DNA of 64,000 nt. Source: Streptomyces minutiscleroticus (GTDB lineage Bacteria; Actinomycetota; Actinomycetes; Streptomycetales; Streptomycetaceae). Each line of letters begins with the position of its first letter. The first letter of the stretch is position 1. The stretch is taken from contig NZ_BMVU01000006.1 in NCBI RefSeq assembly GCF_014650875.1, positions 62,001 through 126,000 on the forward strand, given 5' to 3'. The translations under genes and the position numbers were made by a program. The notes under the pieces were generated by a model. It was not told where the DNA came from. It saw only the letters and a list, made by a program, of their open reading frames with translations, and searched no databases. Shown here piece after piece: positions 18,767 through 27,854 of the stretch.

Positions 18767-18807
18767 CCGGTCCCGGCGGGCGGACCCGTTCCGCCCGCCG
18801 GGACCGG
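18767..18807 (+). terminator. Strong hairpin between the two megasynthase genes
   Basis: A perfect 17-bp inverted repeat (left arm 18767-18783, right arm 18791-18807) with a 7-base loop, ACCCGTT, sits 16 bases after the first megasynthase stop. It ends just before the GGAGGAA ribosome-binding site of the second. No T-run follows. It may act as a partial terminator or a 3'-end stabiliser that sets the ratio of the two proteins. Confidence 0.75.
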
Positions 18808-18829
18808 CACCTCGGAGGAAACAGCCGCC

Positions 18830-21800
18830 ATGAGCAAGTTCGCGATCGTCGGGATGTCGTGTCTCTTCCCGGGGGCGCACCGTCCGGACGCCTACTGGGA
18901 GAACCTGCGCGCCGGCGTCGACAGCCGCACGGAGGGCGGCCCGGAGGTCTTCGGCGCCGCCGCGGACGCCCGGGACGCGGACCCGGCGCACGCCGTCACC
19001 TGCGTACGGGGCGGATTCGTCACGGACTTCGCGTTCGACCCCACCGGGTTCCTGCTGCGCGCCGAGGACATCGGCCGCCTCGACCGCGTCTTCCACTGGT
19101 CCCTGCACGTGGCCCGCGAGGCGCTGCGCGACAGCGGCCACGCCGACCGCCCGGACATGCTGGCCCGCACCGGCCTGGTGATCGGCGACTACTCCTTCCC
19201 CACGCCCGCCTCGGCCCGGATCAGCCTGCCCCTCGTGCACGAGGCGGTCCTCGAGGGCCTGCGCCGCTCCGGGCGGCCGGCCCCCGCCGCCGCGCCGCTC
19301 CTCGACCCGGCCGCCGTGTCGCCGGCCGACGCCCGGGTCAGCGGCGCCCCGGCCCGCGTCGCCGCCGCCGCGCTGGGCCTGGGCGGCCCCCGCTACGCCC
19401 TGGACGCCGCCTGCTCCTCGGCCCTGTACGCGCTGAAGCTGGCCTGCGACCACCTGGCCGCCGGACAGGCCGACCTGGTGCTCGCGGGCGGGGTGTGCGC
19501 GCCCGACCCGACCCTGATCCACCTGTCCTTCTCCGACCTGAAGGCCTATCCCGACAACGGTGTGAGCCAGCCCTTCGACGCCCGCTCCACCGGCATCCTC
19601 ACCGGGCAGGGCGCGGGCATGGTCGCCGTGCGCCGGCTCGCGGACGCCCTCGCCGACGGCGACAGGATCTACGCGGTCGTCGACGGGATCGGCCTGTCCA
19701 ACGACGGCGCGGGGCGCCACCTGCTGGTGCCCAACCCCGCCGGGCAGCTCGCCTCCTACGAACTCGCGTACACGCGGGCCGGGTTCGGCCCCGAGCAGGT
19801 CGACTACCTGGAGTGCCACGCCACCGGCACGCCCGTGGGCGACGGCACGGAGGCCGAGTCGGTCGCCGCCTGGTTCGGCGCCCACGGCGCGGTGCCGCCG
19901 CTGGGCTCCGTGAAGGGCAACCTCGGCCACCTGCTGACCGTGGCGGGCCTGAGCAGTCTGCTGAAGGTGATCCTGGCCATGGGGCACGGGCACGTGCCGC
20001 CGACGATCGGGGTGCGGCAGCCGCTCACCGAGGCGCTGCCGCTGGTGCGCGAGGGACGGGCCTGGCCCGACGAGCGCCCCGGGCCCCGCCGGGCGGCCGT
20101 GTCCGCGTTCGGGTTCGGCGGGACCAACGCCCACGTCGTGGTCTCCCAGGAGGCCGCCGCCGAGGACGCCGCCGAGGCGGCGGCCGACCCCGTCGTGCCG
20201 CCGACCCTGGACGTCGTCGGCCTCGGCGCCCACTTCGGGACCCTGGACTCCGCCGCCGCGTTCGAACGCGCCCTGCACGACGGCACGGACGCCTTCCAGT
20301 CCCTGCCCGAGCACCGCTGGCGCGGTCTGGAGGACGTCACGGGCGGCACCCTGGAGCGGGCCGGCCTGACCCGCGCCGCGCTGCCCGAGGGCGGTTTCGT
20401 CGACCGCGTCGACATGGACCCGGCCGACCACCGCATCCCGCCCGCCGACCTGCGCAACTACAACCTCCAGCACGCGCTGGTCTCCAAGGTCGCCGACGAG
20501 GCGCTGCGCGACGCCGGGTACGACCGCGGCGTGCCGAAGGGCGAGAAGGCGCCCCGGCCGCGCCGCGTCGCCGTCGTGGTGGCGATGGAGATCGAACCGA
20601 GCGCCCACCTGCACCTGGCCCGCCACGGCCTGGGCGACTTCCTGCGCCGCGCCTACGCGGACGCCGGGCTCGACCTGACCGAGGAGCAGCGGGCCGCGCT
20701 CGCCGCCGTCGCCCGCGACGCGGTGCACGAGCCGATCGTCGCCAACGAGGTGCTCAGCTACATCGGCAACATCATGGCCAGCCGGATCTCCTCGCTGTGG
20801 AACCTGACCGGCCCCTCCTTCACCGTCTCCTCCGACGGCGCGGCCACCGCCGAGGCCCTGCAGATCGCCCAGCTCCTGCTGCTGGACGAGACGGTGGAGG
20901 CGGTCCTGGTGGGGGCCGTGGACCTCGCGGGCTCGCCGGAGAACCTGCTGCTGCGCGGCGTGCGCCCGGTGTCCGGCGCCGGTCTGAGCTTCGGCGAGGG
21001 GCAGCGCGGCGTGCGCATCGGCGAGGGCGCCGGCGCGGTCGTCGTCACCCGCCCCGGCGAGGGCGCGCGGCCCGCCTACGCCCGCGTGGACGCCGTCGCG
21101 GTGCGGCACAGTGCCCCCGTCGACGGCGCCGTGCCGGAGGCCGACGCCGCCACGCTGGCCGAGGCCGCCGGGCAGGCGCTGGCCGCCGCCGGGATCACCT
21201 CCGCCGACGTCGGCTACCTGGAGGCCCACGCGGGCGGCACCGCGGCGCAGGACTCCGCCGAGCTCGAGGCGCTGGCGCGGGTGTACCCGGCCGGTTCCGG
21301 GGCCGTCGCGCTCGGCAGCGCCAAGGCCCAGCTCGGCGACGCGGGCTGCGCCGCCGCGATGGCCGGCCTGCTGCGGGCGGTGCTGTGCCTGCACCACGGC
21401 TACGTGCCCGGCGTCCCCGGCTGGCGCGGTCCCGACCCCGAGCTGGCCGGCCTGCTGGCGGGCTCCGCCTGCCACGTGCCGGACGCGTCGCGGCCGTGGC
21501 TGCGCGCCGCGCAGGGCGCCCGCCGGTACGCGGCGGTGAACGTGATCGGCTCCGACGGCGCCCACGGCCACGTCGTGCTGTCCGCCGAGCGCACCCGCGG
21601 CGACGACGTGCCCTCGGACTGGCGCCGGGCCGGTGCCCCCGTCCTGCTGCCGCTGGGCGCGGCGGACCTGGACGGTCTGCTGGCCGAGGTGGACCGGCAC
21701 CTGGAGCTGCTGGCGGACGGCGCCGACCCCTACCGGCTGGGCCGCGCCGCCGCCGAGCGGCTGCCGGGCAGCGCGCTGCGCGCGGTCCTCGTCGGCCGCG

Positions 21801-24800
21801 ACGGCGCGCAGCTGCGGCAGCAGCTCGCATCGGCGCGCCGCGACCTGCCGGAGGCGTACGCCCGGGGCGAGGAGTGGACCACCCCGGCCGGCAGCTGCTT
21901 CGCGCCGCGCCCCCTCGGTCCCGACGCCAAGGTCGCCCTGGTCTACCCCGGCGCGTTCAACTCCTACCCCGGGCTCGGCCAGGACCTGTTCCGGGCCTTC
22001 CCCTCGCTGCTCAGCCGCTTCGAGGCGGAGGCGACCGACCCGGACCGCATGTTCCGCGCCGCGCAGCTGTACCCGCGCACGCAGACCACGCCCGACCGGC
22101 GGGCGCTGATGGCGCTGGAGGCGGAGCTGGGCGAGGACATCCCCTTCATGCTCGCCACCGGCACCACCTTCGCCATCCTCTACACCGACCTGGTCCGCGA
22201 CCTGCTGGGCGTGCCCGCGCACGGCGCCTTCGGCTACAGCCTGGGCGAGTCCAGCATGCTGTTCGCCACCGGCGGCTGGCTGCGCTCGGCCCGCCGCGAC
22301 GACCGGATCAGCGCCACCCCCCTGTTCCGCGACCGGCTCACCGGCCCGCGCCGCACCGTCCGCGAGCTGTGGGGCCTGCCGGAGGACACCCCCGACGACA
22401 AGGTGTGGGGCAGCTACGTGCTGCTGGAGTCGGCGGACCGGATCACCGAGGCGCTCGCCCGCCACGACCGGGTGTTCCTCACCCACGTCAACACCCCCGG
22501 CGAGGCGGTGATCGCGGGCGACCCGGCGCGGTGCCGGGCGCTGATCGAGGAGCTGGGCTGCCCCTCGGCCCGCTCCCCCGTCGGCTCGGTCATGCACTGC
22601 CCGGTCGTCGACGGCGAACTGGACGACCTCGCCGAGCTCAACGACCACCCGACCGGTTCGCCGGGGGACCTGGAGCTGTTCAGCGCCTACGGCTACGGCC
22701 CCGTCACCGGTCTGGAGCGGTCCGGGACGGCCCGGCGCATCGCCCGCACGCTGCGCGCCACCGTCGACTTCCCGCGCCTGGTGCGCACCGCCTACGACAG
22801 GGGCTTCCGGTACTTCGTCGAGACCGGCCCCGGCGCGACCTGCACCCGCTGGGTCCACGACACCCTCGGCGACGCGCCGCACGTCGCGGTGGCGACCGAC
22901 CGCCGCGGCGTGCCCGCCGCCCGTTCGGTGGCCCAGCTGGCGGCCCGGCTGGCCGCGCACGGGCTGCCGGTCGACCTGGCCGCGCTGCTCGGCCCCGACC
23001 CGGTGACCGCCGCCCGGCCGTCCCGGCTGCGGGTGCCGGTCGGCGGCGGCGCGCCCGTCCCGGCCGGGATCGCCGAGCGGGCGAAGGCCCTGCCCGCCCT
23101 CACCGCGGGACCCGCGCCGCGGCCCGCGCCGCCCACGGTCACGGCGCCCGTGCCCGCACGCGCCGCGGCCACGCCCTCAGCCGACGTCAAGGATGCGCGG
23201 CCCGCCCCCGCGGCGGCCGTCCCGCTGGAGGTAACCGACCCCATGCCCGCCGACCCCACCCTCGACGACGCCGAACGCATCACCTTCGACGGCGAGCCGA
23301 TCGCGTTCCTGCCCTGGGCGGAGCCGGAGGCCGCGGAGCCGGCGCCGGCGGCCACGGCCCCGGCACCGCCGGCGCGGCCCGCTCCCGCCGGCCCCGGCGC
23401 GCCGTCCGCCCCCGCCGTCCGAACCGCGCCCCCGTCCGGCGCCGGTGCGGTCCCCACCGGGCCCTCCGGTCTCGCCGCCGCCGACCTGGTGCGGGACATC
23501 CGCGAGCAGATGGTGGCCACCCACTCGGTCGTGATGGAGACCCAGCGGGTGCTCCAGGAGGCGACCCTGGCGCGTGCGGAGGCACTGCTCGACGCACCGG
23601 CGGCGCCCGCCGCCCCGCCCGCGGCGGCCCCCGCGCCGGTCGGCGGACGGCCGTCCGCCGGACCGCCCGCCCTGCCCGCCTCCCCGGCGGCCCCGTCCCC
23701 GGCGGCCCCGTCCCCGGCGGCCCCGTCCCCGGCCGCCACCGGGCCGCGCCCCGCGTCCCCGCCGCCTCCCGCGGAGCCGGCCCCCGCGCGCCCGGTGCCC
23801 GCGCCGCAGCCGTCCGGTGTCGTCTGGGACCAGGAGCAGCTCCTCGCCTTCGCCACGGGCAAGGTCGCGGACGTCTTCGGCCCCGAGTTCGCGCCGATCG
23901 ACGCCTACGCCAAGCGGGTCCGGCTGCCCGCGCCGCCGTACCACTTCGTCACCCGCGTGACCGCGCTCGAGGCCGAGACAGGGGTCTACGAGCCCTCGTT
24001 CGTCCGCACCGAGTACGACGTGCCCGAGGACGCCTGGTACGCGGTCGACGGCGGGGTGCCGCCGGCGGTGGCCATCGAGGCCGGCCAGTGCGACCTGCTG
24101 CTCATCAGCTACCTGGGCATCGACTTCCGCAACAAGGGCGAGCGCGTGTACCGGCTGCTGGACAGCAAGCTGGTCTTCCACGGCGACCTGCCGCGCACCG
24201 GGCAGACCCTGCGCTACGACATCTCCATCAACCGCTTCGTCCGCCAGGGCGACACCACGCTGTTCTTCTTCAGCTACCTCTGCTACGCCGACGGCGAGCT
24301 GATCCTCGAACTCAAGGACGCCTGCGCCGGCTTCTTCAGCCAGGCGGAGCTGGACACCCCGCTCGGCGTCGTCATCACCGAGAAGGACCGGCGGCGGCGG
24401 GCGGAGCTGACGAAGACGTGGTTCAAGCCGCTGGCGTACACCGACAAGAACCACCTCACCGCCGCCGACCTGGAACTGCTGGCCCAGGGCAGGCCGGGCG
24501 AGGTCTTCGGGCCGCACCACGCCCAGGACGCGGGCCTGAACCCGGCGCTGCGGCTGCCGGACGCCCGGCTGCGCATGGTCGACGAGATCGTGATCGACCG
24601 CACCGGCGGGCCGCGCGGCATCGGCGCCGTCACCGCGTACAAGCGGCTGGAGCCGGACGCCTGGTACTTCGAGTGCCACTTCCCCGACGACCCCGTCCTC
24701 GCGGGCTCCATGGTGGCCGAGGGCGCCGTCCAGACCCTCCAGGCCTACCTGCTGCACCAGGGCATGCACCTGGTGCTGCCCGACGCCCGCTTCCAGACCA

Positions 24801-26209
24801 TCGTCGGGCTGGAGACCGAGGTGCAGGTGCGCGGCCAGATCACGCCCGCGCACTCCGAGATCCGCTACGAGATCGAGGTCATGGAGCTGACCCTGCTCCC
24901 GCGCCCCTCGGTGATCGCCGACGTCCTGGTGTACCTGGGCGACAAGCCGGTGATCCGGATGCGCGACTTCGGCATCCAGATCCGCGAGAAGGACGGCACC
25001 CCGTACCGGCCCCCGCTCGGCGGTGTCCCGGAGTTCCTGGGCCGCCGCAACCGCGCCGGCGAACCCGCCATGATCAACGAGCTGCACCTGGCGCACGCCG
25101 CCAAGGGCGACCTCGGCACGGCGATGGGACCGGAGTTCGACGTCTACAAGGACAGCCGCGCCCCCTACATCCCCAACGGCGACTTCCAGTTCGTCGACCG
25201 GATCATGCGGCTCGAGGGCGTGCGCGGCGAGCTGAAGCCGGGCGCCGAGATGGTCACGGAGTACGACTCCCCCGCCGACGCCTGGTACTACGCCGAGAAC
25301 TCCCACCCGCACATGCCCAACTGCGTGTACATGGAGACCTCGCTGCAGGCGGCCATCCTGCTCGGCTACTACCTCGGCGCCACCCTCAAGCAGCCCGAGA
25401 CCGAGTACTCCATCCGCAACCTCGACGGCACCGCGACCCTCGTCAAGGACGTCGACCTGCGCGGAAAGACCGTGCGCCACCACTCGACGCTGCTGATGAC
25501 CAGCGCGGTGTCGGGAGCGGTCCTGCAGAAGTTCCGCTACGAGCTCTCCGCCGACGGCGAGGTGTTCTACACCGGCGAGTCCCTCTTCGGCTACTTCAGC
25601 GAGGCCGCGCTCGCCAACCAGGTCGGCCTGGACAACGGCGCGTACGTCGCGCCCTGGATCGAGCAGCACCGCCCCTCCGCCGTGCGCCGGATCGAACTGC
25701 CCGACGGCGCTTCGCAGTTCACCGACCCCTCGGGCGGCCGGCTGCACCTGCCCGCGGGCCACTTCCACCTCGTCGACCACGTCGACCTGGTCGAGGACGG
25801 CGGCCGGCACGGCAGGGGCTACCTGCACGGGCACCGCCGCATCCGGCCCGACGAGTGGTACTTCGACTGCCACTTCCACCGCGACCCGGTGATGCCCGGC
25901 TCCCTCGGCGTGGAGGCGGTCCTGCAGGCGCTGCGCCTGTACGTCCTGGAGGAGGGCCTCGCGGACGGCATGGCGAGCCCGCGGTTCGCCCTGGCCCGCG
26001 AGGTGCCCATGAGCTGGAAGTACCGCGGGCAGATCCTGCGCCACGACGGCGAGCTGAGCTTCGACGTGCACGTCAAGGAGGTCCGCCGGGACGGCGAGCG
26101 GCTGCTGGTGATCGCCGACGCCGACCTGTGGAAGCCGGGACTGCGGATCTACGAGCTGACGGACGTGGCCATCGAGGTCCGCCCGGACGACACCGGCGAC
26201 CAGGCCTGA
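18830..26209 (+). CDS. Pfa3/PfaC-like secondary-lipid synthase, KS-CLF-AT-DH-DH
   Basis: 2459 residues from the ATG at 18830 (GGAGGAA upstream). KS: about 1-445 with Cys195 (DAACSSA), His330 (ECHATGT) and His367 (GNLGHL). CLF: about 459-920, a KS-like domain whose active-site Cys position is Gly670 (SSDGAAT). AT: about 1030-1420 with Ser1137 (GYSLGE). A long Ala/Pro linker follows to about 1660. Then come four FabA-like hotdogs, read as two double-hotdog dehydratases. Hotdogs 2 and 4 keep the catalytic histidine (His1950 in ECHFPDDP, His2348 in DCHFHRDP); hotdogs 1 and 3 lack it. This matches the KS-CLF-AT-DH-DH order of myxobacterial Pfa3, but without the C-terminal AGPAT acyltransferase described there. 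Expected roles: chain-length control and dehydration/isomerisation. Confidence 0.88.
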   Translation: MSKFAIVGMSCLFPGAHRPDAYWENLRAGVDSRTEGGPEVFGAAADARDADPAHAVTCVRGGFVTDFAFDPTGFLLRAEDIGRLDRVFHWSLHVAREALRDSGHADRPDMLARTGLVIGDYSFPTPASARISLPLVHEAVLEGLRRSGRPAPAAAPLLDPAAVSPADARVSGAPARVAAAALGLGGPRYALDAACSSALYALKLACDHLAAGQADLVLAGGVCAPDPTLIHLSFSDLKAYPDNGVSQPFDARSTGILTGQGAGMVAVRRLADALADGDRIYAVVDGIGLSNDGAGRHLLVPNPAGQLASYELAYTRAGFGPEQVDYLECHATGTPVGDGTEAESVAAWFGAHGAVPPLGSVKGNLGHLLTVAGLSSLLKVILAMGHGHVPPTIGVRQPLTEALPLVREGRAWPDERPGPRRAAVSAFGFGGTNAHVVVSQEAAAEDAAEAAADPVVPPTLDVVGLGAHFGTLDSAAAFERALHDGTDAFQSLPEHRWRGLEDVTGGTLERAGLTRAALPEGGFVDRVDMDPADHRIPPADLRNYNLQHALVSKVADEALRDAGYDRGVPKGEKAPRPRRVAVVVAMEIEPSAHLHLARHGLGDFLRRAYADAGLDLTEEQRAALAAVARDAVHEPIVANEVLSYIGNIMASRISSLWNLTGPSFTVSSDGAATAEALQIAQLLLLDETVEAVLVGAVDLAGSPENLLLRGVRPVSGAGLSFGEGQRGVRIGEGAGAVVVTRPGEGARPAYARVDAVAVRHSAPVDGAVPEADAATLAEAAGQALAAAGITSADVGYLEAHAGGTAAQDSAELEALARVYPAGSGAVALGSAKAQLGDAGCAAAMAGLLRAVLCLHHGYVPGVPGWRGPDPELAGLLAGSACHVPDASRPWLRAAQGARRYAAVNVIGSDGAHGHVVLSAERTRGDDVPSDWRRAGAPVLLPLGAADLDGLLAEVDRHLELLADGADPYRLGRAAAERLPGSALRAVLVGRDGAQLRQQLASARRDLPEAYARGEEWTTPAGSCFAPRPLGPDAKVALVYPGAFNSYPGLGQDLFRAFPSLLSRFEAEATDPDRMFRAAQLYPRTQTTPDRRALMALEAELGEDIPFMLATGTTFAILYTDLVRDLLGVPAHGAFGYSLGESSMLFATGGWLRSARRDDRISATPLFRDRLTGPRRTVRELWGLPEDTPDDKVWGSYVLLESADRITEALARHDRVFLTHVNTPGEAVIAGDPARCRALIEELGCPSARSPVGSVMHCPVVDGELDDLAELNDHPTGSPGDLELFSAYGYGPVTGLERSGTARRIARTLRATVDFPRLVRTAYDRGFRYFVETGPGATCTRWVHDTLGDAPHVAVATDRRGVPAARSVAQLAARLAAHGLPVDLAALLGPDPVTAARPSRLRVPVGGGAPVPAGIAERAKALPALTAGPAPRPAPPTVTAPVPARAAATPSADVKDARPAPAAAVPLEVTDPMPADPTLDDAERITFDGEPIAFLPWAEPEAAEPAPAATAPAPPARPAPAGPGAPSAPAVRTAPPSGAGAVPTGPSGLAAADLVRDIREQMVATHSVVMETQRVLQEATLARAEALLDAPAAPAAPPAAAPAPVGGRPSAGPPALPASPAAPSPAAPSPAAPSPAATGPRPASPPPPAEPAPARPVPAPQPSGVVWDQEQLLAFATGKVADVFGPEFAPIDAYAKRVRLPAPPYHFVTRVTALEAETGVYEPSFVRTEYDVPEDAWYAVDGGVPPAVAIEAGQCDLLLISYLGIDFRNKGERVYRLLDSKLVFHGDLPRTGQTLRYDISINRFVRQGDTTLFFFSYLCYADGELILELKDACAGFFSQAELDTPLGVVITEKDRRRRAELTKTWFKPLAYTDKNHLTAADLELLAQGRPGEVFGPHHAQDAGLNPALRLPDARLRMVDEIVIDRTGGPRGIGAVTAYKRLEPDAWYFECHFPDDPVLAGSMVAEGAVQTLQAYLLHQGMHLVLPDARFQTIVGLETEVQVRGQITPAHSEIRYEIEVMELTLLPRPSVIADVLVYLGDKPVIRMRDFGIQIREKDGTPYRPPLGGVPEFLGRRNRAGEPAMINELHLAHAAKGDLGTAMGPEFDVYKDSRAPYIPNGDFQFVDRIMRLEGVRGELKPGAEMVTEYDSPADAWYYAENSHPHMPNCVYMETSLQAAILLGYYLGATLKQPETEYSIRNLDGTATLVKDVDLRGKTVRHHSTLLMTSAVSGAVLQKFRYELSADGEVFYTGESLFGYFSEAALANQVGLDNGAYVAPWIEQHRPSAVRRIELPDGASQFTDPSGGRLHLPAGHFHLVDHVDLVEDGGRHGRGYLHGHRRIRPDEWYFDCHFHRDPVMPGSLGVEAVLQALRLYVLEEGLADGMASPRFALAREVPMSWKYRGQILRHDGELSFDVHVKEVRRDGERLLVIADADLWKPGLRIYELTDVAIEVRPDDTGDQA
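23681..23735 (+). repeat. 15-bp tandem repeat in the Ala/Pro linker
   Basis: TCCCCGGCGGCCCCG is repeated three times in full plus a partial copy, encoding SPAAP repeats between the AT and dehydratase region. The frame is kept, so it changes only linker length. Confidence 0.8.
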
Positions 26210-26234
26210 AGGACCAGAGGAGACACCACCGCCC

Positions 26235-27854
26235 ATGGACACCCAGACCACCCCGCTGCGCTGGCACGGAGGCAGCGGCCCGAGCACCGACCCGGCCGGC
26301 GTCCACCGCGTCCTGGCCGACCTGGAGCGCCCCTGCTTCGTCGTGCGGACGCCCGACGGCATCGGCGCGGCCTCCGGCGGCCGGGTCGGCACCGGCCAGG
26401 GCCTGCCCCTGCTGGCGGCGGCCGCCCCGCTGCCCGCCCGCAACCTGGGCTCCCCCGCCTTCCTGGCCGCCCACGGCGTCCGGCACGCCTACATGGCGGG
26501 CGCGATGGCCGGCGGCATCGCCTCCGCCGACATGGTGATCGCGCTGGCCCGCGAGGGGTTCCTCGCCTCCTACGGCGCGGCCGGGCTGCTGCCGGAGACC
26601 ATCGGGAAGGCGCTGACCCGGTTCGCCGAGGAGATCCCCGGCCTGCCGTACGCCGTCAACCTCATCCACAGCCCCAGCGAGGAGCGCCTGGAGCGCGAGG
26701 CGGTGGAGCTGTTCCTCAGGCACGGCGTGCGGTGCGTGGAGGCCTCCGCCTTCATGAACCTCAGCCCGCACGTGGTCCGCTACCGGCTCACCGGGCTGCG
26801 CCGCGATCCGTCGGGGGCCGTCGTCTGCGACCACCGGGTGATCGCGAAGGTCTCCCGCCCGGAGACCGCCGAGCGCTTCATGCGCCCGGCCCCCGCCGGG
26901 CTGGTCAGCGCGCTCCTCGACCGGCAGCTCATCACCCCCGAGCAGGCGGAGCTGGCCAAGTACGTGCCGATGGCGGACGACATCACCGTCGAGGGCGACT
27001 CCGGCGGGCACACCGACCGGCGGCCGCTCACCGCGCTGCTGCCGACCATCCTGCGGCTGCGCGACGCGGTGCAGCACGAGCACCGCTACCCCACCCCCGT
27101 CCGGGTCGGCGCGGCGGGCGGCCTGGGCTGCCCCACCTCGGTGGCCGCCGCGTTCGCCATGGGCGCCGCCTACGTCGTCACCGGCTCCGTCAACCAGTCC
27201 TGCGTGGAGTCCGGGGCGTCCAAGGCCACCAAGGCGCTGCTCGCCGACGCCGGGATCGCGGACTTCGAGATGGCGCCCGCCGCCGACATGTTCGAGATGG
27301 GCGTGGAGCTGCAGGTGCTGAAGAAGGGCACCCTGTTCCCGATGCGGGCCAAGCGCCTGTACGAGCTGTACCAGACCTACGACGGCCTGGAGGCGCTGCC
27401 CGGGGCCGAGCGCGCGAAGCTGGAGCAGCAGATCCTGCGCCGCCCCCTGGAGGACGTCTGGCAGGAGTGCGTGCGCTACTTCACCCGGCGCGACCCCGAG
27501 CAGCTCGCCCGCGCCGCCGACAGCCCCAAGCGCCGGATGGCCCTGGTCTTCCGCTGGTACCTGGGCATGGCCTCGCGCTGGTCGACCGTCGGCGACCCCG
27601 ACCGCGTCCTGGACTACCAGGTGTGGTGCGGCCCCGCGATGGGCGCCTTCAACGACTGGGTCACCGCCAGCTACCTCAAGGCGCCGCGCAACCGCAAGGT
27701 CACCGACGTCGCCCACCACCTGATGCGGGGCGCCGCCTTCCAGACCCGACTGGCGCAGCTGCGCCTGGCGGGCGTGCGCGTCCCGGCCTCGGCGGCCGAC
27801 TACCGGCCGGTGCCGCTGGAGGCGTCCGCGGGCACGCCGGCGGAGGCGGCATGA
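26235..27854 (+). CDS. pfaD: PfaD-type trans-acting enoyl reductase (FMN TIM barrel)
   Basis: 539 residues, normal for PfaD. It belongs to the 2-nitropropane dioxygenase-like FMN barrels used as the enoyl reductase of PUFA synthases: GVRHAYMAGAMAGGIASADM near 78, YAVNLIHSP near 137, ADDITVEGDSGGHTD near 250, then VRVGAAGGLGCP and AYVVTGSVNQ. The C-terminal PfaD extension is present, including FPMRAKRLYELY and GPAMGAFNDWV. It would reduce selected enoyl-ACP intermediates and so set which double bonds remain. In the myxobacterial pfa1-2-3 operons this gene comes first; here it follows both megasynthases. Its stop overlaps the next start (ATGA). Confidence 0.92.
   Translation: MDTQTTPLRWHGGSGPSTDPAGVHRVLADLERPCFVVRTPDGIGAASGGRVGTGQGLPLLAAAAPLPARNLGSPAFLAAHGVRHAYMAGAMAGGIASADMVIALAREGFLASYGAAGLLPETIGKALTRFAEEIPGLPYAVNLIHSPSEERLEREAVELFLRHGVRCVEASAFMNLSPHVVRYRLTGLRRDPSGAVVCDHRVIAKVSRPETAERFMRPAPAGLVSALLDRQLITPEQAELAKYVPMADDITVEGDSGGHTDRRPLTALLPTILRLRDAVQHEHRYPTPVRVGAAGGLGCPTSVAAAFAMGAAYVVTGSVNQSCVESGASKATKALLADAGIADFEMAPAADMFEMGVELQVLKKGTLFPMRAKRLYELYQTYDGLEALPGAERAKLEQQILRRPLEDVWQECVRYFTRRDPEQLARAADSPKRRMALVFRWYLGMASRWSTVGDPDRVLDYQVWCGPAMGAFNDWVTASYLKAPRNRKVTDVAHHLMRGAAFQTRLAQLRLAGVRVPASAADYRPVPLEASAGTPAEAA

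Noticed and set aside
18859..26538. Second plus-strand open frame of over 2500 codons in the second megasynthase
   Set aside because: It lacks every catalytic motif and is Arg-rich; it is an overlapping shadow produced by high third-position GC.
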